Shown here one piece after another: positions 25,164 through 34,059 of a stretch of 64,000 bases of DNA (the first letter of the stretch is position 1; every line of letters starts with the position of its first letter). The DNA comes from Mucilaginibacter straminoryzae (GTDB lineage Bacteria > Bacteroidota > Bacteroidia > Sphingobacteriales > Sphingobacteriaceae), in assembly GCF_022953055.1 (NCBI RefSeq), contig NZ_JALJEJ010000004.1, forward strand, positions 443,925 through 507,924, given 5' to 3'. Below the pieces are notes generated by a model, which saw only the letters and a program-made list of their open reading frames with translations, had not been told where the DNA came from and ran no database searches. The position numbers and the translations under genes are program-made.

Positions 25164-25328
25164 ATGAAAACTCCAAGCAAAACCTCAGTAACCAAATTGA
25201 TCAATCGTTTCGACAACGAATTAATGAACCTGTTGATGGAAGATCTGAAAGCAGTGAAATCTGCTAAAAATCAACTGATGGAGAAAATCGCGAATAGCGT
25301 AGCAAACACTCAATTATCTGCTGCATAG
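25164..25328 (+). CDS. Small hypothetical protein, 54 aa
   Basis: ATG 25164 to TAG 25326-25328 gives 54 residues: a short polar N-terminus (MKTPSKTSVT) and a long amphipathic helix from about 11 to 44 (LINRFDNELMNLLMEDLKA, then VKSAKNQLMEKI) with a heptad-like spacing of Leu, Met and Ile. It might oligomerise through this helix. It follows the 61-residue gene by 26 bp and is ended by the terminator at 25362, so the two likely form one transcript. I do not recognise the family. Confidence 0.5.
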   Translation: MKTPSKTSVTKLINRFDNELMNLLMEDLKAVKSAKNQLMEKIANSVANTQLSAA

Positions 25329-25361
25329 CAGTCAACATATATCATCTACACCTATGAAACC

Positions 25362-25397
25362 ATAGCGCTTTGTAAATTACAGAGCGCTATTTTTTTG
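25362..25397 (+). terminator. Terminator of the two small genes, overlapping the lpxB 3' end
   Basis: ATAGCGCT (25362-25369) and AGCGCTAT (25383-25390) form a perfect 8-bp stem followed on the plus strand by T (25390-25397). The right arm and T-run encode the last codons of lpxB on the minus strand, so the signal does double duty. Confidence 0.8.
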
Positions 25398-26498
25398 TGT
25401 GTACTTTACAATTAGTCCGGCAGTTTTTGCAGAAGCGCCCGCCTCTCCCATCTTTATATCCAGTTCATCATAGTCGCTTAGCATTTTTTGCCTGTAGCTG
25501 CCGTTATGTAATATAGCATTCAGTTCGTCGCCGATCTTAACTGGGTTGCAATCCTCCTGGATGAGTTCCTTAACCACCAGGCGATCCATAATCAGGTTAA
25601 CCAGCGATATGAACCGGATCTTAACCAACATACGTGCAATGCCAATGGTAAGCGCATTACCCTTGTAAACTACAACCTGCGGCACGTTGAGCAGTGCAGT
25701 TTCCAGCGTGGCTGTACCCGAAGCTACTACAGCGGCTTTAGCAACATTCAGGATATCGTAGGTAGCGTTGAAGATAACCGGGGCATCCTGTCCGTTTAAG
25801 AACTGCTGGTAATAATTTAGCTCGAAAGATGGCGCACCGGCAATCACGAATTGATGATCTGGAAATTGCTTTGCTGCTTCCAGCATCTCGGGCAATAACC
25901 GGCTGATCTCCTGCTTACGGCTTCCCGGCAATAACGCGACAATGGGTTTCTGCTTCAGCTGATGTTTTGAAACAAATTCAGGGTCAGGTTTAAAAGCAGC
26001 AACGGCATCCAGCAAAGGGTTGCCTACGTAGTCTACATCCATCCCCCAGCTCTTGTAAAAGTCGACTTCGAATGGCAGAATGCAGAACAGGTAATCGACT
26101 ACCTTTTTGATCTTGAGCACCCGTTTCTGGTTCCAGGCCCACACTTTTGGCGAAATGTAATAGCAGGTTTTAAAACCCTGCGCTTTGGCATATTCAGCTA
26201 TTTTCAGGTTAAAGCCCGGAAAGTCGATCAGGATCAACACATCCGGATTCCACGCGCTGATGTCCTTCTTACAGGCTGCCATATTTTTGAAAATGGTGCG
26301 CAGGTTAGCCACCACTTCAACAAAGCCCATAAAAGCCATATCTGCATAGTGCTTTACCAGTTCCCCGCCTTCCGCCTTCATAAGGTCGCCGCCAAAGTAA
26401 CGGAACTGAGCATTTGCGTCCAGGTTCTTTAACGCCTTCATCAGGTTGGCGCCATGCAAATCGCCGGAGGCCTCGCCTGCTACCAGGTAATACTTCAT
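25377..26498 (-). CDS. lpxB: Lipid-A-disaccharide synthase
   Basis: A 373-residue GT19 glycosyltransferase that joins UDP-2,3-diacylglucosamine and lipid X into the lipid A disaccharide, at the inner face of the inner membrane. Recognisable parts: the start YYLVAGEASGDLHGANLM (about 3-20), FMGFVEVVANL (about 55-65), LILIDFPGFNLKIAEYAK (about 89-106), YYISPKVWAWNQKRVLKIKK, LLPGSRKQEISRLLPEMLEAA (about 190-210), and the C-terminal ASGTATLETALLNVPQVVVYK. Length is standard for LpxB (about 380). It overlaps the preceding small membrane-protein gene by 4 bp and ends inside a terminator stem. Confidence 0.95.
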   Translation of the reverse strand: MKYYLVAGEASGDLHGANLMKALKNLDANAQFRYFGGDLMKAEGGELVKHYADMAFMGFVEVVANLRTIFKNMAACKKDISAWNPDVLILIDFPGFNLKIAEYAKAQGFKTCYYISPKVWAWNQKRVLKIKKVVDYLFCILPFEVDFYKSWGMDVDYVGNPLLDAVAAFKPDPEFVSKHQLKQKPIVALLPGSRKQEISRLLPEMLEAAKQFPDHQFVIAGAPSFELNYYQQFLNGQDAPVIFNATYDILNVAKAAVVASGTATLETALLNVPQVVVYKGNALTIGIARMLVKIRFISLVNLIMDRLVVKELIQEDCNPVKIGDELNAILHNGSYRQKMLSDYDELDIKMGEAGASAKTAGLIVKYTQKNSAL

Positions 26499-26755
26499 AT
26501 TTTCACCTTGATTAAAAAAAGGAGTATCATAAACAGGAAAGTACTCACCATAATACCCCGGCTGATTTTATCGGCATTGCTGCGGTGGCTCCAGCGGATC
26601 AACAGCAGGTTAAGCGCTATCGCGATAAAATAAGGCACGGCAGGTTTTACCATCGTTATTGATTCCTTCAGCGCGTAATGAAAAATAACTATGGCAAGTG
26701 TCGGCAGAATCGATCCGATTAAAATTCCAACGAGTATATGATTTTGTTTGAACAT
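26495..26755 (-). CDS. Small membrane protein between surE-esterase and lpxB
   Basis: An 86-residue protein with three hydrophobic segments: about 8-27 (LVGILIGSILPTLAIVIFHY), about 41-54 (YFIAIALNLLLIRW) and about 66-82 (GIMVSTFLFMILLFLIK). A short basic loop (SHRSNADKISRG) lies between the last two. Such a gene commonly accompanies lpxB in Bacteroidota, but I know no function. It starts 4 bp after the end of the esterase gene and overlaps lpxB by 4 bp, so it is translated from the same message. A role in the outer-membrane lipid pathway is a context guess. Confidence 0.7.
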   Translation of the reverse strand: MFKQNHILVGILIGSILPTLAIVIFHYALKESITMVKPAVPYFIAIALNLLLIRWSHRSNADKISRGIMVSTFLFMILLFLIKVKI

Positions 26756-26758
26756 GGA

Positions 26759-28240
26759 TTATTTTAAAAGAAAACCTGCGGATGGATAATTCTTGTCGTC
26801 ATAAACCTCTTTAAGCGATACAGGCCGGCTGACGTTATCATAAACCATTACCGTCTTATCAGCAAGATGATACATTGGCCAGCTCAGTTTTCTACCCTTA
26901 ATAAAATTAACCCAGGCCTGATGCATATTCACGGCGAGGCTATCGTTAAACCCGGCTCTTTTCTCGCCCGGAACGTACCATACGTAAGCCAATTCTTCTG
27001 CATGGGCTGCGCCATCACTATTTTTGCTGTAATCAAACCGGTACATCCAAACCTTATCGCCGGATTCAGACAAAGCTGCAGCCAACCGGTACGAATGCAT
27101 TTGATACATATATTGCGTCAGCACTTTGCCCGCCGCTAATGAATCGGTTGCCGACATTTGCCGTTCCTTTTCATAGGCAACTTTCACATATTTATCATTC
27201 AAACCGTACCAATCCTGTAGCGCTTTATCCGTCGGACTTTTCAAACGCGGATCTGCATTAATAAACGAACGACTTTCGCTTTTATTAGAACCAATCAGAA
27301 ATCGCTTGTTCTTAAAATTCTGCTTACGGACATCGGCGTAAGGATCGCCGGTAATTACCTCGCCATCCTGTACCGGGCCGAAATAATTTGTACCAGCGGC
27401 ACCCTTCAAAATCACTTTTTGCGCGGCGATCAGTTGTTCTTCGGGCAGCGTTAGCAAGTCGGCTGCTTTGGTAATATGCAATTGATCCATCAACCTTTGC
27501 CTGATCACCTTCGCCGTTGTGCTGTCGCGAACGCATTGCACGGCCCCGCTTTCCAATACCAACTGATGGAATAAGTCTTTGGCCTGTGGTGCGAGTAACA
27601 ACGTGCTGGTTAATTTTGCCCCGGCCGATTCACCCATTACCGTCACCATAGAAGGGTCGCCACCGAATGCTTTTATATTTTGCTTAATCCATTTCAGGGC
27701 CATGATCAGATCCAGCAATCCATTGTTTCCAGATTTTGCGTATTGCTTGTCCACATCGCCCAGGTACATAAAACCGAACACGCCTAAACGGTAATTGATG
27801 GTAACGGTGACGATACTATCGCGATCTGCAAAGGCATGCCCGTTCATTCCGATACCGCTGCCACTGGTCATGGCGCCACCATGTACCCATACCACAACAG
27901 GTAATTTGGCTTTTTTATCAGCAACAGGGGTATACACATTCAAGGTAAGGCAATCCTCGCTTCCCCGGTAACCCTTAGCATCGTCTGCACCCTGCAATGC
28001 TACGTTCCCGAAATGATCGCAGGCGAGGGTGTCTTTCCAGTTTTCTGCCGGTTCAGGCGCTTTGAAACGTAACTTCCCTACCGGTGGCTTTGCATACGGG
28101 ATTCCTTTAAATACCAGCGAACGTTGCTCCTGTAATCCCCTGATGAAGCCTTTTTTAGTTTTCACTACAGGCGGATCAGCAAAGGCATTTAACCCGGTAA
28201 TTAATAAGATAAATAGTAGCAGCGACCGGAACATCATCAT
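26759..28240 (-). CDS. Type B carboxylesterase, exported
   Basis: A 493-residue alpha/beta hydrolase of the carboxylesterase/cholinesterase family. It has a signal peptide (SLLLFILLITGLNAFA), the N-terminal family signature GFIRGLQEQRS...FKGIPYAKPPVG, EDCLTLNVYTP (about 96-106), an oxyanion-hole motif VWVHGGAMTSG (about 119-129) and the nucleophile elbow VMGESAGAKL with Ser near 208. It hydrolyses ester bonds of unknown natural substrates, probably in the periplasm. Several ATG codons stand together at the start (MMMF). It sits between surE and the small membrane gene with gaps of 7 and 3 bp, apparently inserted into the usual surE-lpxB neighbourhood. Confidence 0.88.
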   Translation of the reverse strand: MMMFRSLLLFILLITGLNAFADPPVVKTKKGFIRGLQEQRSLVFKGIPYAKPPVGKLRFKAPEPAENWKDTLACDHFGNVALQGADDAKGYRGSEDCLTLNVYTPVADKKAKLPVVVWVHGGAMTSGSGIGMNGHAFADRDSIVTVTINYRLGVFGFMYLGDVDKQYAKSGNNGLLDLIMALKWIKQNIKAFGGDPSMVTVMGESAGAKLTSTLLLAPQAKDLFHQLVLESGAVQCVRDSTTAKVIRQRLMDQLHITKAADLLTLPEEQLIAAQKVILKGAAGTNYFGPVQDGEVITGDPYADVRKQNFKNKRFLIGSNKSESRSFINADPRLKSPTDKALQDWYGLNDKYVKVAYEKERQMSATDSLAAGKVLTQYMYQMHSYRLAAALSESGDKVWMYRFDYSKNSDGAAHAEELAYVWYVPGEKRAGFNDSLAVNMHQAWVNFIKGRKLSWPMYHLADKTVMVYDNVSRPVSLKEVYDDKNYPSAGFLLK

Positions 28241-28247
28241 AAAAAGA

Positions 28248-29015
28248 TTAAAATGTCCAATTAGTTAATGCAGGTATGGCATGATGTGCCGTCATATCAA
28301 ACTGAACGGGTACCACCGATACATAGTGATGTTCTAACGCCCATACGTCGGTATCTTCGCCATGGTCGTTCATCTGGAATTTACCCGTCATCCAGTAGTA
28401 TGGTCTGCGGTGCGGATCCATCCGCTCGTCAAACTCTTCGGCCCACTTTGCAATAGCTTGCCTGCAAACTTTAACACCTTTTATATCCTGTGTATTCGGG
28501 AAATTTACGTTAAGCAAGGTAGCGGGCGGCAGCCCTTTTTCAAGCACCGATAACGCAAGCTCTTTTACATATTTTAAGCAATGGCTGAAATCTGCCTGAA
28601 GCGTAAAATCATCCAGCGAAAACCCGATGGACGGTATATCCTCTATAGCACCTTCTACCGCAGCAGACATGGTACCCGAATAAAGGATATTGATTGAATT
28701 GTTCAACCCGTGATTGATGCCAGACACTAACAGATCCGGCTTAATGCCTTTCAGCACATGGTATTTCGCCAGCTTTACACAATCCACCGGTGTACCAGAA
28801 CAGCTCCAGGTTTCAAAACCTTCATACAATTCTATTTTATCTAACCGCAGCGGTTTACCAATAGTGATGGCGTGCCCCATACCTGATTGCGGACTATCAG
28901 GCGCGACAACAATCACCTTCCCGATCTCGGCCATGGTTTCCATCAAGGCCTTTATACCAGGTGCGGTTACGCCGTCGTCATTTACGATTAATATGGTTGG
29001 TTTTGATTTTTTCAT
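28248..29015 (-). CDS. surE: 5'/3'-nucleotidase SurE
   Basis: A 255-residue metal-dependent phosphatase that removes phosphate from nucleoside monophosphates, linked to stationary-phase survival. The catalytic N-terminus reads ILIVNDDGVTAPGIKAL (about 9-25) with the Asp pair; further metal ligands lie in SPQSGMGHAIT (about 43-53) and in SGINHGLNNS (about 98-107), and YSGTMSAAVEGAI follows. Length is that of SurE (about 250). It is the first gene of the surE-esterase-membrane protein-lpxB run. The region upstream carries a dispersed inverted repeat (29030-29126). Confidence 0.95.
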   Translation of the reverse strand: MKKSKPTILIVNDDGVTAPGIKALMETMAEIGKVIVVAPDSPQSGMGHAITIGKPLRLDKIELYEGFETWSCSGTPVDCVKLAKYHVLKGIKPDLLVSGINHGLNNSINILYSGTMSAAVEGAIEDIPSIGFSLDDFTLQADFSHCLKYVKELALSVLEKGLPPATLLNVNFPNTQDIKGVKVCRQAIAKWAEEFDERMDPHRRPYYWMTGKFQMNDHGEDTDVWALEHHYVSVVPVQFDMTAHHAIPALTNWTF

Positions 29016-29029
29016 AAACTATTCTTTAC

Positions 29030-29126
29030 TGTCATTTCGATGAACGCGTAAATGCGTGAAGAAAAATCTTCTTAGCCAACATTAATCAGAAGATCTCTCT
29101 TCCTCTATTGACTCATCGAGATGACA
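29030..29126. repeat. Dispersed inverted-repeat element (97 bp)
   Basis: The ends TGTCATTTCGATGA (29030-29043) and TCATCGAGATGACA (29113-29126) pair with one mismatch. A second, inner pair of 15-bp arms, 29058-29072 and 29088-29102, matches at 13 positions. The whole can fold as a long hairpin. It resembles the element at 56420-56547 in its TGTCAT-type ends, and such elements are scattered between genes in Bacteroidota. It has no coding capacity. Confidence 0.65.
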
Positions 29127-29143
29127 AATTATTTATTTTTAAC

Positions 29144-29173
29144 TAAAAAAGCCCCTCCTTTGCAGGAAGGGCT
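29144..29173 (-). terminator. Terminator of the sucA-odhB operon
   Basis: AGCCCCTCC (29150-29158) pairs with GGAAGGGCT (29165-29173) apart from one internal mismatch. On the minus strand the stem is followed by TTTTTTAG. It lies 17 bp past the end of odhB. Confidence 0.75.
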
Positions 29174-29190
29174 CGGTATTTCTTTAGCGC

Positions 29191-30753
29191 TTACACGCCT
29201 AACAGCAATCTTGCCGGATCTTCCAGTAATTGTTTTACCCTTACCAGGAAGCTTACCGATTCGCGGCCGTCGATGATACGGTGATCATAAGACAACGCCA
29301 CGTACATCATCGGGCGGATCACCACCTGACCGTTAACCGCTACCGGGCGCTCAATAATGTTGTGCATACCCAAAATTGCTGACTGCGGCGAGTTAATGAT
29401 CGGGGTTGACATCATGGAACCAAACACACCTCCGTTGGTGATGGTAAAGGTACCGCCGGTCATTTCCTCTATCGTCAATTTGTTATCGCGAGCCTTAGCA
29501 GCTAAACCGGCAACAGCTTTTTCAATCTGTGCCAGGCTCATCTGGTCTGCACTACGGATTACCGGAACTACCAGACCTTTAGGTGCAGAAACTGCGATAG
29601 AGATATCAGCAAAGTTACTGTAAACTACCTCATCGTTCTCGATACGTGCACCTACAGCAGGCCATTCTTTCAGGGCCTCGCAAACTGCTTTGGTAAAGAA
29701 CGACATGAAGCCTAAGCCTACGCCATGCTTTTCTTTGAATTTATCTTTGTATTTACCACGCAGCTCCATAATCGGCGACATGTCCACCTCGTTAAAGGTA
29801 GTCAGCATAGCCGTTTCGTTTTTAACCGCCACTAAACGCTTAGCGATAGTTTTACGTAACGAAGTCATTTTTTCGCGACGCTCTGCCCTGTCACCCGCAG
29901 GTGCAGCCGGTGCTGAAGGCGCTGCAGCTGGTTTGGCAGCCGGAGCCGGTGCTGGCTTCTGTGCATTAAGGGCATCTTCTTTAGTGATGCGGCCACCAAC
30001 GCCATTCCCGTTTACACTTGCCGGGTCGATCCCTTTTTCTGCCAGTATTTTACCAGCAGCCGGTGAAGGCGTTCCCTCAGCATAGCTTGATCCGCCTTGT
30101 GCAGCAGGTGCACTTGCGGCAGCAGGTTGTGCAGCGGCTTCTGGTTTAGCGGCAGCTACCGGCGCGCCTGTATCACCTGTTTCTATGCTTGCTACTACCG
30201 CACCAATGGCTAACACATCGCCTTCGTTAGCGATAGTTTTTAATAAGCCTGGTTTTTCGGCAGTTAATTCAAATGTTGCTTTGTCTGATTCCAGTTCGGC
30301 AATCGCCTCATCCATTGCTACCTGCTCGCCGTCTTTCTTTAACCAGCGAGAAAGGGTAACCTCGGTGATAGACTCGCCTACCGGCGGAACCACAATTTCT
30401 AAAGTGCTTTTACCCTGGGCTGGTTCTGGTGTGCTTTGTTGCTGCGCAACCGGTTTGGCTTCGGCTACAGGTTGTGCCTGCGCACTATTTGCATCTGCGG
30501 CAGGGGCTGCGGCGCCACCGGCTGCATCAATGCCGGCTACTACAGCGCCGATAGGTAAAACATCGCCTTCGTTAGCGATGGTTTTTAAAGTTCCTGCTTG
30601 TTCGGCAGTAAGTTCAAAGGTTGCTTTATCTGATTCTAACTCGGCAATCACTTCATCCATGGCTACCTGCTCGCCGTCTTTTTTGATCCAGCGTGACAGG
30701 GTTACTTCTGTGATGGACTCGCCCACCGGCGGAACTTTGATCTCTAAACTCAT
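29191..30753 (-). CDS. odhB: 2-oxoglutarate dehydrogenase E2 (dihydrolipoyl succinyltransferase)
   Basis: A 520-residue E2 subunit that transfers succinyl groups to CoA in the 2-oxoglutarate dehydrogenase complex. It has two almost identical lipoyl domains, each with the lipoylated Lys in ESDKATFEL (about residues 44 and 161), joined by Ala/Pro-rich linkers. A peripheral subunit-binding domain follows ([25 protein letters not shown]), then the catalytic domain ending with [11 protein letters not shown] (active His) and DPARLLLGV. The start at 30753 (MSLEIKVPP) is chosen because the 27 upstream codons to 30834 do not belong to the lipoyl fold. Most bacterial SucB proteins have one lipoyl domain, so two is a notable variant. 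It follows sucA by about 96 bp on the minus strand. Confidence 0.95.
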   Translation of the reverse strand: MSLEIKVPPVGESITEVTLSRWIKKDGEQVAMDEVIAELESDKATFELTAEQAGTLKTIANEGDVLPIGAVVAGIDAAGGAAAPAADANSAQAQPVAEAKPVAQQQSTPEPAQGKSTLEIVVPPVGESITEVTLSRWLKKDGEQVAMDEAIAELESDKATFELTAEKPGLLKTIANEGDVLAIGAVVASIETGDTGAPVAAAKPEAAAQPAAASAPAAQGGSSYAEGTPSPAAGKILAEKGIDPASVNGNGVGGRITKEDALNAQKPAPAPAAKPAAAPSAPAAPAGDRAERREKMTSLRKTIAKRLVAVKNETAMLTTFNEVDMSPIMELRGKYKDKFKEKHGVGLGFMSFFTKAVCEALKEWPAVGARIENDEVVYSNFADISIAVSAPKGLVVPVIRSADQMSLAQIEKAVAGLAAKARDNKLTIEEMTGGTFTITNGGVFGSMMSTPIINSPQSAILGMHNIIERPVAVNGQVVIRPMMYVALSYDHRIIDGRESVSFLVRVKQLLEDPARLLLGV

Positions 30754-30849
30754 ACGGACTATGTTGTTCTTAAGTTGTGGTTGTATTATACTAAAAGCAG
30801 TTGAGGTATGGCAAATATAATCACCATACCTCAACCGCCAACTTTTTTA

Positions 30850-33654
30850 TCAGCTTGAAGTGGTTTCGGCCATTTTTTCAGAGGTGCCTTTTATTTCCTC
30901 TTTTTGTTTTTTGCTTACCGGCGCTTCAAACGCTTTGGAGATAATGTAAGCCTGCTGCGATGCGTGTTGCTTAGCGTAACCTGTTGCAGTAGAAGCCGCC
31001 TCTTTACGCGAGATTACGTCCAGTGGCAGTTCGCTCTTGTGGAACTTGCGCAGCATGTAAGGCCATGCCCCCATGTTTTCCGGCTCTTCCTGCACCCAGA
31101 AGAATTCGTCAGCTTTGGCATATTTAGCTTTCAGCTTCACCATCTGCTCGGCAGGTGTTGGGTATAGTTGCTCTACACGTACTATCGCTACATCTTTACG
31201 TTTGTCTGCCTGTTGTTTTTCCAACAACTCGTAGTACAGCTTACCGGATACAAATAACACGCGTTTCACTTTTTTAGCGTCTGCGTAGTTATCGTCAATC
31301 AGTTCCTGGAAGCTGGCGTTGGTAAAGTCTTCAATCGGCGATACACATGCCGGATGGCGCAGTAAGCTTTTCGGTGTGAACACGATCAGCGGCTTACGGA
31401 AATCGCGGTGTAACTGGCGGCGCAGCACGTGGAAGAAGTTTGCTGGTGTAGTACAGTTTGCTACCTGGATATTGTTATCAGCACAAAGCTCCATAAAACG
31501 CTCTATCCGTGCAGAAGAGTGTTCAGGGCCCTGGCCTTCAAAACCGTGTGGCAGTAACATTACCAGGCCGTTGCCACGCTGCCACTTCGTTTCAGAACTA
31601 ACTACGTACTGGTCTACAATGATTTGCGCACCATTAAAGAAGTCGCCGAACTGCGCTTCCCAGATGGTTAATGCATGCGGATTAGCCAGTGCGTAACCGT
31701 ATTCGAAACCAAGCACACCATATTCTGACAACAAAGAGTTATAGATATAGAATGGCGCTTCGGCACCTAAGGTATCCAGCGGGGTATATTCTTCTTCTGA
31801 ATCTGAAAGCGTAACCACAGCATGACGGTGCGAGAAAGTACCGCGTTTAACGTCTTCACCGCTTAAACGTACCGGGTGTCCTTCTTTCAGCAATGAACCA
31901 TAAGCCATCAGCTCGCCCATTGCCCAGTCGAAAGTTTTGGTTTCGTTCACCATCTTACGACGGTCTTCAAACAGTTTCTCGATTTTCTTGAAGAACTGTT
32001 TATCTGAAGGAAGGGTAGTTAATTTCTGGCCGATCTCTAACAGCGTTTCAGCAGGTACAGAAGTATCGGCGGGGCCAACAACTTCTTTTTCAGTTGCGAT
32101 ATGCAGACCTTCCCATGCACCGGCAAACATCGGTTTGCTTTCGGTGAAGCGGTCTTCAGATTTACTTTCGTTCAATTTCTCCTGTAGCAGGTCGCGGAAA
32201 CTTTTTTCCATTTCCTTAGCCATGTTGGCATCTACGCTACCCTGAGAAAGCAATTGTTGTAAATAGATTTCGCGCGGGTTCTGGTGGCCTTCAATCGCCT
32301 TGTACAATACCGGCTGCGTGAACTTAGGCTCGTCAGACTCGTTATGGCCGTAACGGCGGTAACAAAGGATATCGATGAAAACGTCTTCTTTAAACTCCTG
32401 GCGGAATTCCATTGCCATGTTGATGGTGTAAGCCAAAGCTTCAGCATCATCGCCATTAACGTGGAACACCGGAGAAAGAACCGTTTTAGCAATATCAGTA
32501 CAATAAGTACTTGAACGGGCGTCTTTATAATTTGTGGTAAAACCAATCTGGTTATTAATTACCAGGTGAATGGTACCGCCTGTTTTATAACCATCCAGCG
32601 TTTCCATCTGCAAAACCTCATACACAATACCCTGGCCTGCAACAGAAGCATCACCATGGATCAGTATCGGTGCAATTTTATTATAGTCGCCTTCGTATTT
32701 AAAATCAATTTTAGAACGGGTCTGGCCTTCAACTACCGGGTCAACCGCTTCCAGGTGCGAAGGGTTAGGGCAAAGACTCAGGTGAACTGCTTTGCCATTG
32801 GTAGTTTGCACGTCTGTTGAATATCCCAAGTGATATTTAACGTCGCCGCCGAAAACAGTATTGGCATCATAGTTTTTACCTTCAAACTCAGAGAAGATCT
32901 CTTTGTAGGTTTTACCCATAATGTTGGCCAGTACATTTAAACGGCCGCGGTGTGCCATGCCAATGGTAAACTCCTGGATACCCAGTTCTGCACCTTTTTC
33001 AATAACAGAATCCAGCGCGGGGATCAATGCTTCTGCACCTTCCAGCGAGAAACGTTTCTGACCAAGGAATTTTGTTCCCAGAAAGCTTTCGAAAACAACC
33101 GCCTGGTTCAGTTTATTCAGAATGCGGCGTTTTTCCTCGATAGAAAAAGATGGTTGATTACGCACTTTTTCCATGCGGCTTTCAAACCATTTCAGCTTAT
33201 TAGGTTCGCGTACGTATTTATATTCCACACCAATACTACGGCAGTAGGTTTCCTCCAGCAACTGGCGGATCTCGCTCAGTTTGGCGGGACCAAGGCCAAC
33301 TTCTACACCCGCGTTAAATACGGTATCCAGATCTGCCTGGCTTAAGCCAAAGTTTTCCAGATCTAAAGTTGGGGAGTGGTGGCGGCGTTCGCGCACAGGG
33401 TTTGTTTTTGCAAACAAGTGGCCGCGCTGGCGGTAGCCGTTAATAAAATTAAGTACGTTGATCTCTTTTAAAACGTGCTCTGGTGTTTGTCCCCCTGTTG
33501 CTGCGGCAGCTGATCCTGAAGACTGACCAAAGTCAAATCCTTCAAAAAATTTCTGCCAGCCATAATCTACCGATGCGGGGTCTTGCCGGTAGGCGTCATA
33601 TAAAGAGTCGATATAAGCGCTGTTGTCGTTATTTAGGTATGTAAAACGATCCAT
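30850..33654 (-). CDS. sucA: 2-oxoglutarate dehydrogenase E1 component
   Basis: A 934-residue thiamine-diphosphate enzyme that decarboxylates 2-oxoglutarate and passes the succinyl unit to E2. The N-terminal segment (LNNDNSAYIDSLYDAYRQDP, about 6-25) is the E2-binding arm typical of OGDH. The ThDP-binding part includes FTIGMAHRGRLNVLAN (about 226-241), HGDASVAGQGIVYEVLQM (about 334-351) and VINNQIGFTT. The C-terminal half is transketolase-like (FEGQGPEHSSARIERFM; HPACVSPIEDF). Length matches bacterial SucA (about 930). It heads the sucA-odhB operon; the E3 (lpd) gene is not nearby. Confidence 0.96.
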   Translation of the reverse strand: MDRFTYLNNDNSAYIDSLYDAYRQDPASVDYGWQKFFEGFDFGQSSGSAAAATGGQTPEHVLKEINVLNFINGYRQRGHLFAKTNPVRERRHHSPTLDLENFGLSQADLDTVFNAGVEVGLGPAKLSEIRQLLEETYCRSIGVEYKYVREPNKLKWFESRMEKVRNQPSFSIEEKRRILNKLNQAVVFESFLGTKFLGQKRFSLEGAEALIPALDSVIEKGAELGIQEFTIGMAHRGRLNVLANIMGKTYKEIFSEFEGKNYDANTVFGGDVKYHLGYSTDVQTTNGKAVHLSLCPNPSHLEAVDPVVEGQTRSKIDFKYEGDYNKIAPILIHGDASVAGQGIVYEVLQMETLDGYKTGGTIHLVINNQIGFTTNYKDARSSTYCTDIAKTVLSPVFHVNGDDAEALAYTINMAMEFRQEFKEDVFIDILCYRRYGHNESDEPKFTQPVLYKAIEGHQNPREIYLQQLLSQGSVDANMAKEMEKSFRDLLQEKLNESKSEDRFTESKPMFAGAWEGLHIATEKEVVGPADTSVPAETLLEIGQKLTTLPSDKQFFKKIEKLFEDRRKMVNETKTFDWAMGELMAYGSLLKEGHPVRLSGEDVKRGTFSHRHAVVTLSDSEEEYTPLDTLGAEAPFYIYNSLLSEYGVLGFEYGYALANPHALTIWEAQFGDFFNGAQIIVDQYVVSSETKWQRGNGLVMLLPHGFEGQGPEHSSARIERFMELCADNNIQVANCTTPANFFHVLRRQLHRDFRKPLIVFTPKSLLRHPACVSPIEDFTNASFQELIDDNYADAKKVKRVLFVSGKLYYELLEKQQADKRKDVAIVRVEQLYPTPAEQMVKLKAKYAKADEFFWVQEEPENMGAWPYMLRKFHKSELPLDVISRKEAASTATGYAKQHASQQAYIISKAFEAPVSKKQKEEIKGTSEKMAETTSS

Positions 33655-33781
33655 CTTGAAACCAATCTGTAAAACGGTACAAAACTAAGACAATTCAATC
33701 GAATTTCCGTTTAAATTAATTCATATTCAGTTAATATTCCACGCAAACGACAAGCGGAAAGCCCGCTAACAGTCAGAACGT

Positions 33782-33940
33782 TCATCTGTCGGCGGATGAA
33801 GTTTTTGCGTTACGGCAACGATCGCTACAGTATTTTACCTCGTCCCAGCACTTTTCCCATTTCTTGCGCCAGGTGAACGGGCGGTTGCATACCGGGCAAT
33901 TTTTCTGCGGAAGGTTTTCTTTTAAAATGCGTTTAGCCAT
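33782..33940 (-). CDS. DUF2256 domain protein (short Cys-rich)
   Basis: A 52-residue protein with the DUF2256 signature: K-x-C-P-V-C-x-R-P-F-x-W-R-K-K-W, then W-x-x-V-x-Y-C-S-D-R-C-R. The four Cys (pairs CPVC and CSDRC) suggest a zinc ribbon. The ATG at 33940 (MAKRILKEN) is taken; nine codons upstream in frame add nothing of the family. DUF2256 genes tend to travel with cryptochrome/photolyase genes of the FeS type and light-stress genes, and one such gene lies at 43331 in this window. Function is unknown. It is divergent from the TetR gene at 34060. Confidence 0.88.
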   Translation of the reverse strand: MAKRILKENLPQKNCPVCNRPFTWRKKWEKCWDEVKYCSDRCRNAKTSSADR

Positions 33941-34059
33941 TGCTGATGCTAAAGTAACATACGGCACGTTTTGTGTTAAAGTTTTAGAATGAAATTAGAG
34001 ATAAGCATGACAATCGTGTCCGCTTATTCTACGTACATTTATCTTATAAACGTAAAAAC

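Noticed and set aside
24950..25216. 88-codon minus-strand frame opposite the two small genes
   Set aside because: It runs across the start of the second small gene, lacks a start context, and no protein pattern is visible. The plus-strand pair with its shared terminator is more credible.
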